From NCBI RefSeq assembly GCF_025766255.1, contig NW_026516716.1, positions 124,001 through 188,000 on the forward strand: DNA of 64,000 nucleotides. The letters are read 5' to 3'. Under the pieces are notes generated by a model. The model saw only the letters and a program-made list of their open reading frames with translations. It did not search any database and had not been told where the DNA came from. Shown here piece after piece: positions 25,101-36,854 of the stretch. The stretch comes from Zychaea mexicana (Eukaryota; Mucoromycota; Mucoromycetes; Mucorales; Lichtheimiaceae). Positions within the stretch are counted from its first letter, which is position 1, and each line of letters begins with the position of its first letter. A program made the position numbers and the translations under genes.

Positions 25101-27882
25101 CTGGATAGAAAGGTCGAAGCTATGCATGCACACTTGCTTCTTAAATGATATTGGTCATGTATATATACTGTACAAAAGAAAAATCCTTGTATTGCTTGTT
25201 TGTAAAATTGAAAATCAGAGAAGCGAGAAGATCACTGCTATTTTACTACGCGACCCATACAGTAGTATGACTATAATACGAAGCTTCTACTTATTCATCT
25301 TAGAAAAACATTATTGACAATGATTGAGTGTCGTGAAAAATATGACATAATGGCGAAATATAGTGACTAGAAGGCAGGAAGTATTGAATGAGATAATGGT
25401 TATGGTTATCATACTGAGACAAGTTACGCAACAGCAATGCGAGCTGCCTCCTTGCAGTACAGTCAACCCCGTATTTACAGTAATTTCAAATCCGTTAACT
25501 TTCAACCTTCAATAACTTCACCAAATTTTGAGAATAGAAAAAATAACATAGTAGCAGTTCACATCTTCGTATATACTTACTTTCAAAGGATCATTCAGGG
25601 TTAAAGCCTTATCGGGTTATACTAAAAAGTGCTCCCCCATATATACTTTTCAGAAAATAAGCAGTGCACATTATTTATTTCAGCTGAATTGAACAAGATT
25701 GAATGTTATACAAAGAAATCACCTTAAAACTATCTAAAGAGCTTTATCTGGCGAACAGTTTTGCTTGAAGCTTGTCACGTAATTCTCGTCGTTTGGTAGG
25801 GAGACTAATTATAGTTTCTTCACCATCAGAGGCCAAGAGATCCAAAACAGTATTACTTTGATAATTTTTTTTCTCGTCTTCAATGGTACATACTGCTGGG
25901 CGGCATGCAGTCTCTGTTTCACTGGGTGTTTCTTGGTGGTTCAATCGCCTCTACATTTGGTGTATCTTTATCTATTATGTATGTCGGGAAAAGGTCAATT
26001 CGGCCAGGTAAATGTACTGCATAACAGGCTGTGAATTACGTGTCCATTATGGTGTCGACTTCATGAGCGTTAATAATCCATGTAACATCAAGATGTCTCT
26101 GGATACAGAATCTATGTGCATATGATAGCAGTCTGTTTTAGTATCGTTAAATTTTACAATCCCTTATTTTTACGAAAAATTTAAAAGGGGATCACTGAAC
26201 TTTATACAAGATGAAACATACTTACTACTCACTATCTCAGGAGCAGTGGTAGCGTTGTTATATCGTAATAATTAGCGAGGGTGGTCATGTAATTGTTTTG
26301 GCTTGTTATTAATTTAGGAATCTGTGAGTTAGTCCTGAATTGCTGACCTGCTGCTGTAGGGAGTTGGCAACCGAATGTATATGTACTCTATTGAACTCAC
26401 TACTAGAGCAAAAGCAATGTGGTCTCAATAATGAGAATATAAACAAAGAAAGGTATGAGTTTGTTAAATCTTGACGAAGAGCAAAGTGGATTGGAACACT
26501 AGGGAAGAGCTCCTACGAAATCTTTTGGAGTATCTGATGTTGTTGTAAGGATAGAGGACAGAAAGGATGTGTAGGTGTTTGAATCCAGAGCAAAGAAAAA
26601 TAGGTTTAGGTATTCAAGATCCTTAATTTCTGCATATGAGAAGGTGGGCGAGTCAAGCAAGTGAAAATTTATGAAGAAGGCTATGTAGAAAGTGGATAAG
26701 CAAGCATCGTCTCTTTCTATCCTTGTAGTTCTGCGAGTGATTGTAATTGCTATTTTGGCATTTCTAGTATCTTCTTAACTACCTGCCACTATCAGTTAGC
26801 TCACAAAGAAATTTCGAGCACTTTAAAGTACCTTACGCAGATGGCATACGATTTCACTATCATACAACAAGCGATGCCTTGTCAACTCTCCAACAAACAT
26901 GTTCTTTCTAAATACGATTAGTCACGGCTGCAATCGAGTTGTTGGCGAAAGTAAAAAAAAAGGTACTCAGCGATTGAATATAGTATGTCGAGAAATAATG
27001 AAAAAGGAAAGCATACATGGCCTTTCAATGATCTAGTCCGTGCGTTGAAAGTGATAATGCATCAGGTTTTATTAAAGCCTCGTACAAAAATATTTTGAAC
27101 AGACCATCCTCCCGTCAGTAAGAGAAGAGTAATACTGTACCTTGCTAAATCTGAATGTAAGTGGACTGCTGCCAAAGGAGGAGGGTTAGATTAGATCGAC
27201 AATCACTTTCAACGGTTTCCACAATTGACGTTATGTGCGCTGTTGGATATAACGAGTTTTCCATAAACGAGCAAGTTTTGATGTTGCAGATCATAAGATT
27301 GCTGAATGGTGCATATAAGCATATGTACTGCTCGCGTGTGGTGAGCTCGGATTTATACACGTTTTTATTACTTTTGCCAATTCTACAACTATAGAGCGTA
27401 CGTACATGCATGCCAAGTCCCCAACTCGCACTCAGACTCCCCGCCTTATTTCGGTCACTTTTTCACAGCAATTCCTGTCAAGTAAAAAGACTCACGTAAA
27501 AATCTTAACAACGCTGTGTTGCTATGATCTTATCTCTCTGTTTATATTGTGGCCGTTATTGGTAAAGAGAAAGTGGCCATCGAAATTTCTGTTGATCTTA
27601 GACCCCCTAGCTCTAAATGGGTCTAGCGATATTAGATTACAGCAGCATAAAACAGAAAGGAGGAGCAATGTACGAATCTGCGAGAGAAAAGAAAGGGAGA
27701 AGACAACAACCTCGGATGTCATAGTAATAACATGGTTAGAAGAGGAGCTCATTGGCAACATAATACTGATCCAGAGCGGGATTAATTTGTTGATCGGTGA
27801 ATCGCGGAGAGGAGTAACGACACGCGCATCTAGAAATTACGCGTTTCGTTGATACCAAGAGGGAAAAAAAAGTAAAACAACA
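22142..27882. other. 5.7-kb gene-poor spacer
   Basis: No gene could be assembled. The region is AT-rich with a (TA)n repeat at 22401-22427. The best open stretches (23257-23559 minus, 25744-25980 minus, 27406-27852 plus) lack an ATG or any recognisable domain. The last few hundred bases before 27883 are probably the promoter of the CKS1-type gene. Confidence 0.5.
22401..22427 (+). repeat. (TA)n microsatellite
   Basis: Twelve to thirteen TA units between 22401 and 22427, downstream of the 7TM-like gene. Confidence 0.95.
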
Positions 27883-29261
27883 ATGCCGTTAAATCCAGAA
27901 GACTTATTCGCAGATCCCTTTGCTGCTGATCCCAAGGATCCCAAGGGCTCGCTGAACGAACAAGATTTTAAAAACAGTCTTCCACATCCCCAACCGCTTT
28001 ATCGAGAGCCATCAACGACAACAACGATAAGAGCAACGGGGCAAGCTGGTCAAAGCAAACAACCACAAGAACAGCAGCTGCAGCAGCAACGACGACAATC
28101 ACAGTTAACTCAAGATCAGCAACAGACATTGCAGCAGCCACGGCAATTGCAATTGACTCAAGAGCAAAAGCGGTTATTGCAGCAGCAACGACGACAATCG
28201 CAACTGACTCAAGAGCAACAGCAAATCTTACTTCAGCAGAAACAGCTGCGACGACAACAGCAAGCGCAATTAACACAAGAACAACAACAACAATTAATAC
28301 AACAGCGTAAGCAACGAAAGCAGCAGCAACTACTATTACAGCAACAGCAACAGCAACAACAGTTGGAGGCGGGAGAGGAACCGCGAGAAAAGACACAAGA
28401 AGAGCTGGAACTGGAAGCACGTCAACGTGCCAAAGATATTGCTACGTACAAAGAGGATATTTACTATTCAAGCTACTATTATGGTACCGTGTGTACTAAA
28501 AGGAGGGAGAGCTGGTGTGCATAAGAGGGAGAGGACCATGTTGGGATAAAATTTGGTTTGTTTCCACTGATATTGACGCATGTACAATTTAGATGACAAG
28601 TATGCATACAGGTAATTGTATACTACCGCAATTTTAGGGGACGAGTAGCTGGGGAGTGGAAACCTATTGACTCAATGACTATACCTGGACTCCTATGCAT
28701 TAAAAACAGACACGTCAAGTTACCCAAGAGCATCTCGCGATATTTGCCGCACTATGGACTCCTGAAGCAAGAAGAATGGGAAGAACTTGGCGTCCAGCAG
28801 CAAGCCGAATGGGAGCATTACATGGTGCATGGTAAGAATCAGCGTCATAAAGAAACGAGCGAGGGAAACGATGATCTAGAGAGCATAGCGCGAACATGGA
28901 GGGAAGAAAAAAAAGTACAAACTTAAAGAAAGTGATAAGGCTAGTGCAGGCACACACACGGGGCTGGTGCGATGGCTGAACTTTTTGTTGTTGATTTTAG
29001 CGCCAGAACCCCACATTCTGCTGTTTCGACGGGAGTTTAACGGGTTAGAAGAAGAGCTCGACAAGGAAGAGAAACAAGTAAGGGTCAGAAAAGGCTTCTA
29101 GCATCATTTCTGGGGTTGCATGATTGTTTACAATATTGGGATTGACTTAGGAGCATTTGAGGCGGCGAAAGCGCGATCAAGGGGGCGGCAAGGACAATTA
29201 TCGAGCAGCCAAAGCGGCTAATGCCTCTCGAGCTGCCAAGAGACAGAAACAACCACAATGA
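27883..29261 (+). CDS. CKS1-type cyclin-dependent kinase regulatory subunit with Gln-rich N-terminal extension
   Basis: Five exons: 27883-28483, 28593-28611 (19 nt), 28710-28831, 29001-29077 and 29151-29261 (309 aa), all in phase. The CKS core starts near residue 195 (EDIYYSSYYYDDKYAYRHVK), followed by LPKSISRYLP, LLKQEEWEELGVQQQAEWEH, YMVHAPEPHILLFRREF. The HYMxH and PEPHILLFRR signatures are those of Cks1/Suc1, which binds the CDK and phospho-threonine sites on substrates in cell-cycle control. The first ~190 residues are unusual: after an acidic start (PEDLFADPFAADPKD), four degenerate copies of a unit like RRQSQLTQEQQQ-LLQQ form a glutamine-rich region. Yeast Cks1 also has a poly-Gln stretch, but near its C-terminus. 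The tail after the core is basic (RRRKRDQGGGKDNYRAAKAA). An alternative acceptor at 28637 would insert 24 in-frame residues before HVKLP. Confidence 0.92.
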
Positions 29262-31924
29262 AGACTTTCCACGGACTCCATGGCTATTGCAACCATCACT
29301 TAGTACCATGTCACCTCCTCAAATTCAACCCACCCACAAAAACAAAACCTTTTCGATTGCACATATCACCGGTAAACAAGTGCAGCCTAGTAGCTCTTAA
29401 AAAATGTAGATCTCTAAGGCAATAACCTAAAAAAACGGACGATCCATATCACACCTATGTGCACACACGCGCGTGTGTGCAACATACACAAACACTCTCA
29501 CGAACCTCTTTTAATCGTCATCATTATCATCATCATTTAACATAATGTCATCATCGCCAAGCCTCTTCACTATTAAACTATACTCATCATTCCCCCAAGC
29601 GACAATAAACAGTGTCTCTTTTCCGTTTTTATTCACGTGACAAAAAGGTTGTGTTTCTTCTGTTCATGGGGGTTATTGTAAACTGGACCGCATCTTGCTG
29701 ATATCACGAACAAATCTGCAGCTTGTGGCTGATGGGTGCATGTAAAAGATAACAAGCGGGCCGTATAATCCATTAAAAATATGTAATGTAATATGTACGG
29801 CCGTACATATGCTGTGTCTGAAGAGGTTGAACATTATCCCATCATTCGGATCTTCTCGGCAGTTCCGACCATAATACTTTGTTCCTTGCTGTGTACAAGC
29901 CCACTAGGTGCATGTGCTACCCAACTAGCCAACCATACATTACATATGCTGGCACTATGCCTCTAAAACAAAATAGATCGTTGCCACACATCCACACTTA
30001 GCGCGATAAGCTGTGGCAACTCTACCCAAACCAACCACATCAGCCAGAACCAAATTCATATTACGGCGCTTATGTAACGCCAGCCCAAACCTAACCTTCT
30101 TCTTCTCTCACGTATACACGGACATGCACACTCTTTCTCACCTGCCTACTCTCCTGGAGCATCCTCCCCCTCCACGCACATCCCCACACCTGCTCGTACA
30201 TGAGGCTAGAACGCCTCAGTATACGTCCTTTATTACATTCCCTTTGACGCTGATGCGGTAAACTTTTTAAGCTGCTGTGGCGGGCATTTACCCCCTATTC
30301 TCCTTCTTTGGATCTCCCGCCCCCCAAACCACTCTTCCCACCACCTATCCCTTACCATTCTACATAAGGTAATCCGATGCAAAGAAATACATAGTCCGCA
30401 CCCACTGTGGCTCTCGCTTTCTGAGAGTGTGTGGGGAGAGAGAGAGGGGGAGAGAGATTCTTGGCTGTCCTCCCTCCCCCCACCAATCCCAAACACAGCA
30501 AATCTGCACGAAAGATCTTTAATGCTTGGCTTAAATTATTCTGCTTCCTATGACTTTATCATGTAGATCAGCCGTGATGCATGAAGACTGCCCAAGAAGA
30601 AAAGGGCAAAGGTCCATAAATGGCACGGATGGACAATCTTACATGGATTACAGTTGACTCGAGAGTCTGGAAGTCAATTAGTAGAAAACCTTCGGCATTC
30701 AACGACTTTGTGCATATGCACAACTTCCTCGTTAATTCGAGACCGGATTTAAGTTTTCTTCTAAATGCTGAGATACAATCACATCATTTGCAGACGCAGG
30801 TGCTATTGCTGGGAAGCAAACGTGTATCCTTTGTACGAGCATTAGATGTCTTGCAGGTAGTAAGGCACGAAAGCGACAAGCATATATTTATCATTTCTTA
30901 TTAAGAGACTGAATTTGACGATCACTGCTAATATCAACCACTCAACGGCCAGGAAAGCATACACAAAAGACAGGTAATAAAGGGGCCATCTCGTGTGTCG
31001 TCTTGGAAACATGGTATCCTGGTACCAGTATTCATAATGCGATGGTATTATACAGTAAGCAAAGTAGTAGTAGTAGTAGTAAGTAAAAGGTAGCGACAGA
31101 GAACGTGGTTGGTCTAGGAGGTGTGAGTCGACTCACCACGAGTAAGTGGGACGGACAAGCAACCGTTTATGTAAAAGGTATTGCATGAGAAAGGAGAAGG
31201 GTGGGTATGGATATGTGGTGTGCAAGAGAAAAAGACCTTACATGAAGCAAGTGTGATAGAACGAGCTAGCGGAATCGGCGGGAGGAGGACAAGAAGGAGG
31301 GGAGGATACCTTTTTAGGGGGGGGAAGCACCTCAGGGTCCAAAAGTGCGGCGTTTGCAGCAGCAACGCGCCACGATCTGGCTTGGCAAGTCGGTTTGATA
31401 TGAATGTGGTGTGCATACAGGACAACCCCACCCCCAAGTGATCAGGAGGTTAGAGTGCATTGTGTATGTTTCCAGGATAAACATTGTGTGTATCAGTACA
31501 ATGTATTAAAGCCGTCTTTTTTGTGTGTGGCTGGAAATTGTGGACGGCGTACATGCTATATGCACAGTTAGACTGAAAGAGTGATCTGGGTTGACAGCTC
31601 GAGTAGTGGGTTACTACTTCCCGATATATAGCCTCGTCAGGGAAATCGACACATCTTCTTTCCCTTCCTTTTTCTCTCTCTTCTTCTATTCCTTCCTCGT
31701 CTCTCTGTCTCTCTCTTTAACGATCTGACCAGACTCTCTCCTCATTTTTATATACATATTCTTTTTTATTTAATTATTGATTTTGTCCATATTCTACTCA
31801 TTCATCCGCACCTTATCCTGGCTAGCTCTATCATATCTCAATAACCCTCCGCACTCTCCACATTAAACCCAACCACCCCCTTCCTTTTTCCAACGCGTAT
31901 TTTCTCTTCTCTGCTAGTTCACGT
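29262..31924. other. 2.7-kb spacer
   Basis: 3' flank of the CKS1-type gene, then AT-rich DNA with an AGT repeat at 31064-31081 and a C/T-rich leader at 31650-31920 before the next gene. A 94-codon frame at 30620-30904 (plus) has no recognisable feature and is not annotated as a gene. Confidence 0.5.
31064..31081 (+). repeat. (AGT)n trinucleotide repeat
   Basis: About six AGT units in the spacer downstream of the CKS1-type gene. Confidence 0.85.
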
Positions 31925-32785
31925 ATGGATATCGCTTGCTTTATTCCTTTGCACTTTTACCAGCACCAGCACCACCATCATCAAGACTCGGGACCCCTCG
32001 CGTTATCACGTACAGATTGGCATAGTAACAAAACCGATACATGCTTGCTTGTCAGCAGCCCTGCGCCGGCTTATTCTTGCAAATCAGAAACTAAAAAACG
32101 AAGTCTTTATCAGCAGCAAACGCCATCGTCTTTCGAATTGTCGCGCACGAAGCGTCAGTGTCAACAACAACAACAACAAGATATGCAGCCTCGTCACCGC
32201 TCGTCTACCACATCTAGGCCAACAAGTACCAATAGAAGAAGATCGTCTCGGCAAAATCAACAGCAACGACAGCAAGATGAGCAGCAACAACAATATCCGT
32301 CAAATCAACAGCAGCAGACATCGTCGTCGTCATCGACATTGTCAGTTATTGCGTCGCCAGACGTTGCGACTGTCAACAGCATTGAGGATGATTTGCATCA
32401 CTTGCGAGACGAATGGGCGACGATCGATATTGTTTTACATTCACTCCGCAATGTATTCACAATCCAGCCTCTCGAGACCGCCACGGAGGAGCATTTGGAC
32501 GATGTGGATCGCGAATTAAGTATTGCGTACGATGATCTCAAGGCTCAGGTTCGTCATCTTGAACGTAGCCTTCATCGTTTGGATGCAGAAATTAGTTCTT
32601 TTCGTGAACCTCGAACGCCAATGACAACGACATCCTCATCGTCCGCTACTACTACTATTACTGCTGCTGCTGCTCCTACTACCGGTGGTCTGGCGACAGC
32701 AGCAACTAGTCGGTCCACATCACCAAAGAAAAAACGTTCAGCATCGCCGTCATCTACACACAATGAATCTCGAAGGCCTGTTTAG
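31925..32785 (+). CDS. Uncharacterised Gln/Ser-rich protein with a helical core
   Basis: Single open frame of 286 aa with ATG at 31925, preceded by a pyrimidine-rich leader like those of other genes here. The first half is His- and Gln-rich and contains basic Arg/Ser stretches (RHRSSTTSRPTSTNRRRSSR). Residues ~150-225 form an ordered-looking helical region with heptad-like spacing (IEDDLHHLRDEWATIDIVLH, LDDVDRELSIAYDDLKAQV, RHLERSLHRLDAEISSF), suggesting a short coiled coil. The C-terminus is Thr/Ala-rich, then basic (SPKKKRSASPSS), possibly a nuclear localisation signal. I do not recognise a family. An acidic/basic coiled-coil scaffold or chromatin role would be speculation. Confidence 0.65.
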   Translation: MDIACFIPLHFYQHQHHHHQDSGPLALSRTDWHSNKTDTCLLVSSPAPAYSCKSETKKRSLYQQQTPSSFELSRTKRQCQQQQQQDMQPRHRSSTTSRPTSTNRRRSSRQNQQQRQQDEQQQQYPSNQQQQTSSSSSTLSVIASPDVATVNSIEDDLHHLRDEWATIDIVLHSLRNVFTIQPLETATEEHLDDVDRELSIAYDDLKAQVRHLERSLHRLDAEISSFREPRTPMTTTSSSSATTTITAAAAPTTGGLATAATSRSTSPKKKRSASPSSTHNESRRPV

Positions 32786-35700
32786 TAATCTCTTCTTCTG
32801 CTCCTCATTTGATCATATTCTGACACTCTTTCTCTTTTTTACTTTCCTCGGAGTTATTTCCGGCTATATGGTCCCTCCCCACACACACACCACACTTCTC
32901 TATCCTCTCTCCCTCCCCTTGATTTCCCCTCCCTTTTTTCATCTATCACGTCTGCCTTATTATTGTTTCTATATCCTTTAAAGTTCACCCTTTTAAAGAA
33001 ACCTTCCCTCTGTTATTACGCTTCCTTATATTCATATGCTTTTTCTATTCCTCTTTTATCTTATTTCCTATTACTACACCAAATTCGACCATTTGCTCCC
33101 TTGGTCTTATAGAAATACTACTAGAACTTAGTAGGTCCTCCGCTCCTTACTTTTCATTACCCTATATGCAGGGCCTGATATGGCAGACAAAACCATATAC
33201 ACACTGTACCGAATCTCTCTTTTAACTATAAACATTTCGTTCTCTCTCTCATATTCTATTTGCTTGTACTTTATTTACCACAACCTTTATTTATCATGCG
33301 CACATGCTATACACTTAGCCACTATATAGCCTATACTCTTTCATTGCTACTACTGTGAATGCAACTATCGTCATGTCTTATTTGTTCTTGATGCTTACTT
33401 TTACGTCCAAAGAGCCTATATTCCCCTTTCTTCATTTCATCCTTTTTTCTCTCTCTCTTTCAAACACCTGCGCCCTTCCCTTCCGCACATATCTTCACCT
33501 CTTGTTTCTCTTTATTCCCCAAACCCTTTGTGCTATAGATTACGTTTACCAGATGTGGCATCATATCCATGCTCAATGTTTATTCTTTCTTATGTACGTG
33601 CGCATATGCATTTTTTTTATAAAGTAAAAAAAAAGAAACAAACGGTTGTCCGTTCACAAAACCATCATCTACGATCATCTTGTTGTCTTCTCAGCATCTT
33701 TCAAAGATTGCTAACTATGCCATGCCTTGCTCGAGCATCATATGTATCATGCGTGATGGTGCGTACATACATATATTTACGAACTCATGGTTATACAACT
33801 GTCGTATTGTTCAGGGGAAGAAGAGGGAGAACAGAGGGAGAACAGCCGAAAAAAGAAAATTATATTATGTATATTTCACTCCTCCATTCATTGATACTAC
33901 TATGATCGCGTATAATACGTACCCATGGCACTTTTCATTTATGTATAGTGGCTTAACAGATTTTAATTTGCGTTGTGTCTGTACCTGACATTGGAATAAC
34001 TTGAGAGTTTGTTTTCATTTTTCATTTCAGAAGAAAAGAAGTAATAGTGGAAGGAAGAAAATGAGTGTGCTTTTTTCTTGGGGAAGCCTTAAAACCTAGG
34101 GACATCTGTCATTTTCACTTTTGTTTATCCGCAATGGATTCATAACACCTTTACTTAGTAATCTGCTACACATACTACTTAATACACATAATAAGCCTTT
34201 TTCCTTTTACATAATATTCCACTGCTGGTGACTTCAGTGTCCTATATAGCTATATAAGAGTAATCATCATGTATGCAAGATATACGATGAGAACTGACCT
34301 TTTCCCCCTGTACCTTGTTGATCAATGTAATATACAACAATAGCTTGTTGATCGGGTATCGAATGTATAGTTTACGTCTGTTTCGCTTTACGTTTTCGCT
34401 CGCTGTATATGCTGTATAGTATGTCATTTAAAATCATCATACGTAATATGTTTTCTCTTCTGTCCGTATTCTGAAGTGTCCACGTCGAGTCTTTCGCTTT
34501 CTTATGTGTGCATACAGTAGTAATCACGTATGCTTACCAACAGATGTTGTCTTTTTGATCGCGCTCTTTCTCTCCTCTCTCCTCTCATTGCGTCATTACG
34601 ATAATACTTTGATCGAGTGCATGTGTGTACAACACGCGCATATCACGAAGACAAAGTATATTCTGGGGAACGAGAAAAAAACAAACATGCACTGTAGTAC
34701 GCAATATATGGAACCAATGTCCTCAGCACATTTTTGATCGGCAACAACAGCTCTTAGTGAAGGGAAGCTACTATTGTTATTCTAAAGTACAACAGCAATC
34801 CATCAGGTGTATGGGTTCAGGGAGAGCAGATCAAAAGGAGGGAGGGGGAAAGAGAGATAGAGGAGGAGGAGGAGGGTGAACATTTGACTTTGAATTATCT
34901 ACTACTTATAACACCTGTCATACTGTACTATTCGTATATGTTGTAGAGCGACCGAGAAAGAAAGAACGAGATGGCGGAAGAAGGGAAGGGGGCAGTGTGG
35001 TGTGTGTATATCTAGCGGGAGTTAGTAGGCTTAAACTCAAAAGAAAATGATCAACCCTTCGATCACTTGCATATTATAGTAACGACTCTGTTCCTTTTCC
35101 CCTCTTTCTTTTCATTCGAGTGCCTCTTCATATGTCGATCCTTTCATTCTTATGATACTTAACAACTGCCAAGCGCATTCATACACATCCAAACATACAC
35201 ACACACATTTTGTTGAGAAACGGTCCAATATTGACTTATAACTTAAAAGGGACATACACCCACCAAAGACAGGTTTCCAATTTCGGTGATCCGGCCGCCC
35301 TCGTTCGTTTTGCTACCCCAATTCTTCGGTCCCCTTCTCGGCTTTAACGAGCCATCTGCTTGCCTCTGGCCTCGCTTTTGATTTTACACGTTATCGTTTC
35401 AACTGGGGATTTTGAAAGGACCACAGATAGAAAAGGGGCCTTTGCTTTGCTTTGCCGACGACTACCTAGTTTTTTTTCTCGTATTGGTGCGCGGTCAGTG
35501 TAGTTGTTTGTATGTGTATTTGCTTGTCTCTTTTGCAATACCATGTAGACTTTTTTGTCTGTTTTTCTCTCTTTCTTGACACTTTTATTCTTCTTCATAT
35601 CAGCTAAATACACATTGCACATATACATACTCTTACATACACATAATCACCCATCAATCCCTCTCTCCCTCCCTCCTTGACGCTCCCTCGAGAAACAGAT

Positions 35701-35845
35701 AAAAGGTGTCACTGCTGAAACCAAACACATACTCACATTTATCATACTACTTCCATTAAACCAAAGACTATCAATAGTTGTTTTTGTATATTTCGAATTA
35801 CTTGTATTCAAATCTCCCTGAAATCGTTCTCGCTTTCCTTTCTGC
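32786..35845. other. 3-kb spacer
   Basis: Pyrimidine-rich at 32790-33500, then AT-rich with purine-rich tracts (34840-34990). All open frames are short and compositionally biased. No gene or RNA gene is supported. Confidence 0.5.
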
Positions 35846-36616
35846 ATGCATACAGAGACCGGGTCATTCACGATCCAGTATAAGCGGCAGCCGTCTGTGG
35901 GCCACGATGCCAGTGCCCCTTCTTCGTCTTCTAAAGGTGCTGATACTGCTGCAGCAATTGCTACTGCATCTCTACCTAGTGGCACGATTGACATGCCCCT
36001 TTCGTCCACTTGTCCGGACAAACAAGAAGAAGAAACATCCTCCTCCAGCTCCGCACTTACCCGCGTATTTGGTCGGCTTTCCAATGCAGTGCATGGTAAC
36101 ACAGTAAACACGACGACAACAACGACGACTACTTCACCAACGTCATCAGCACAGACATTTGTTGCGCAGGAACAGCAACAACAGCCATGTTCAGACAGTG
36201 CTGAAAAGCGAGAGCCTCCAGCATCCCCTGTTTCAACTGCTGTGGGAGAGGAGGACGAGGTACCCAATGGTTTTTATCTGAACGAATATGATCCATTGAA
36301 TCAAGAACAACGTAGACGGTCTGCGAAGAATTGTCTAGTTGCCATGTTCATGATAACTATAGGCACTTTGCTCGCGCTAGCATTCATCTTGATTGGTCTT
36401 GGAAAAGCCTTGACAAGTGCCAAGCCAGACAACAGAAAGAGTGCTAGTATCACTGCGACGGCGACGACAACACCCGCAACGACAACGACGAATAGTCAGA
36501 GTGTATTGACGAGCGCTTCCACTACAATTTTCAATATTGGACCAACTAACAATGATGCTTATATACCATCGTCATTTATCCTACCGACTTACACGTCAGA
36601 AATGACAGCCAGCTAA
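35846..36616 (+). CDS. Uncharacterised single-pass membrane protein, Ser/Thr-rich
   Basis: Single open frame of 256 aa. Residues 1-145 are Ser/Thr/Ala/Gln-rich with a Thr run and a Gln run. A conserved-looking segment EEDEVPNGFYLNEYDPLNQE precedes a basic stretch (QRRRSAKN). One transmembrane helix follows (CLVAMFMITIGTLLALAFILIGLG, residues ~166-189). The ~67-residue C-terminal part is Thr/Ser-rich and is likely outside the cytosol (positive-inside rule, basic residues before the helix), where it could be O-glycosylated. Family not recognised. The ATG at 35846 is used, but an acceptor-like ag overlaps it (atacag), so an upstream exon is possible. The next gene on the opposite strand ends 238 bp downstream (convergent). 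Confidence 0.65.
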   Translation: MHTETGSFTIQYKRQPSVGHDASAPSSSSKGADTAAAIATASLPSGTIDMPLSSTCPDKQEEETSSSSSALTRVFGRLSNAVHGNTVNTTTTTTTTSPTSSAQTFVAQEQQQQPCSDSAEKREPPASPVSTAVGEEDEVPNGFYLNEYDPLNQEQRRRSAKNCLVAMFMITIGTLLALAFILIGLGKALTSAKPDNRKSASITATATTTPATTTTNSQSVLTSASTTIFNIGPTNNDAYIPSSFILPTYTSEMTAS

Positions 36617-36854
36617 TGAAAGATGAAAGCCGAAGATTTCTCTTTCGCCACAACCCATCTTATGTATATTTTTTCCCTACTGCTGACACTAAGTGTGATT
36701 TAAAGACATATACAATTTTTTGGTTCAATATCATATATGTACATTAAAAGCTTTGTAAAAAAAGAACAGGCAGCGGTTATATACATGTCAAGTATGTAAC
36801 AGAGGAAGAAGGCGGTGGAGGAGCTGTTGTCCCACAATATTGAAACGTCCGTCA

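Noticed and set aside
27406..27852. 148-codon plus-strand open frame just upstream of the CKS1-type gene
   Set aside because: No recognisable domain and composition like noncoding DNA; its position fits the promoter/5' UTR of the downstream gene.
27968..28420. 150-codon minus-strand Val/Ala-rich frame
   Set aside because: Reverse complement of the CAA/CAG glutamine repeats of the CKS1-type gene.
30620..30904. 94-codon plus-strand frame with ATG
   Set aside because: Reads moderately protein-like, but no family, no neighbouring exon and no conserved motif; chance is a sufficient explanation.
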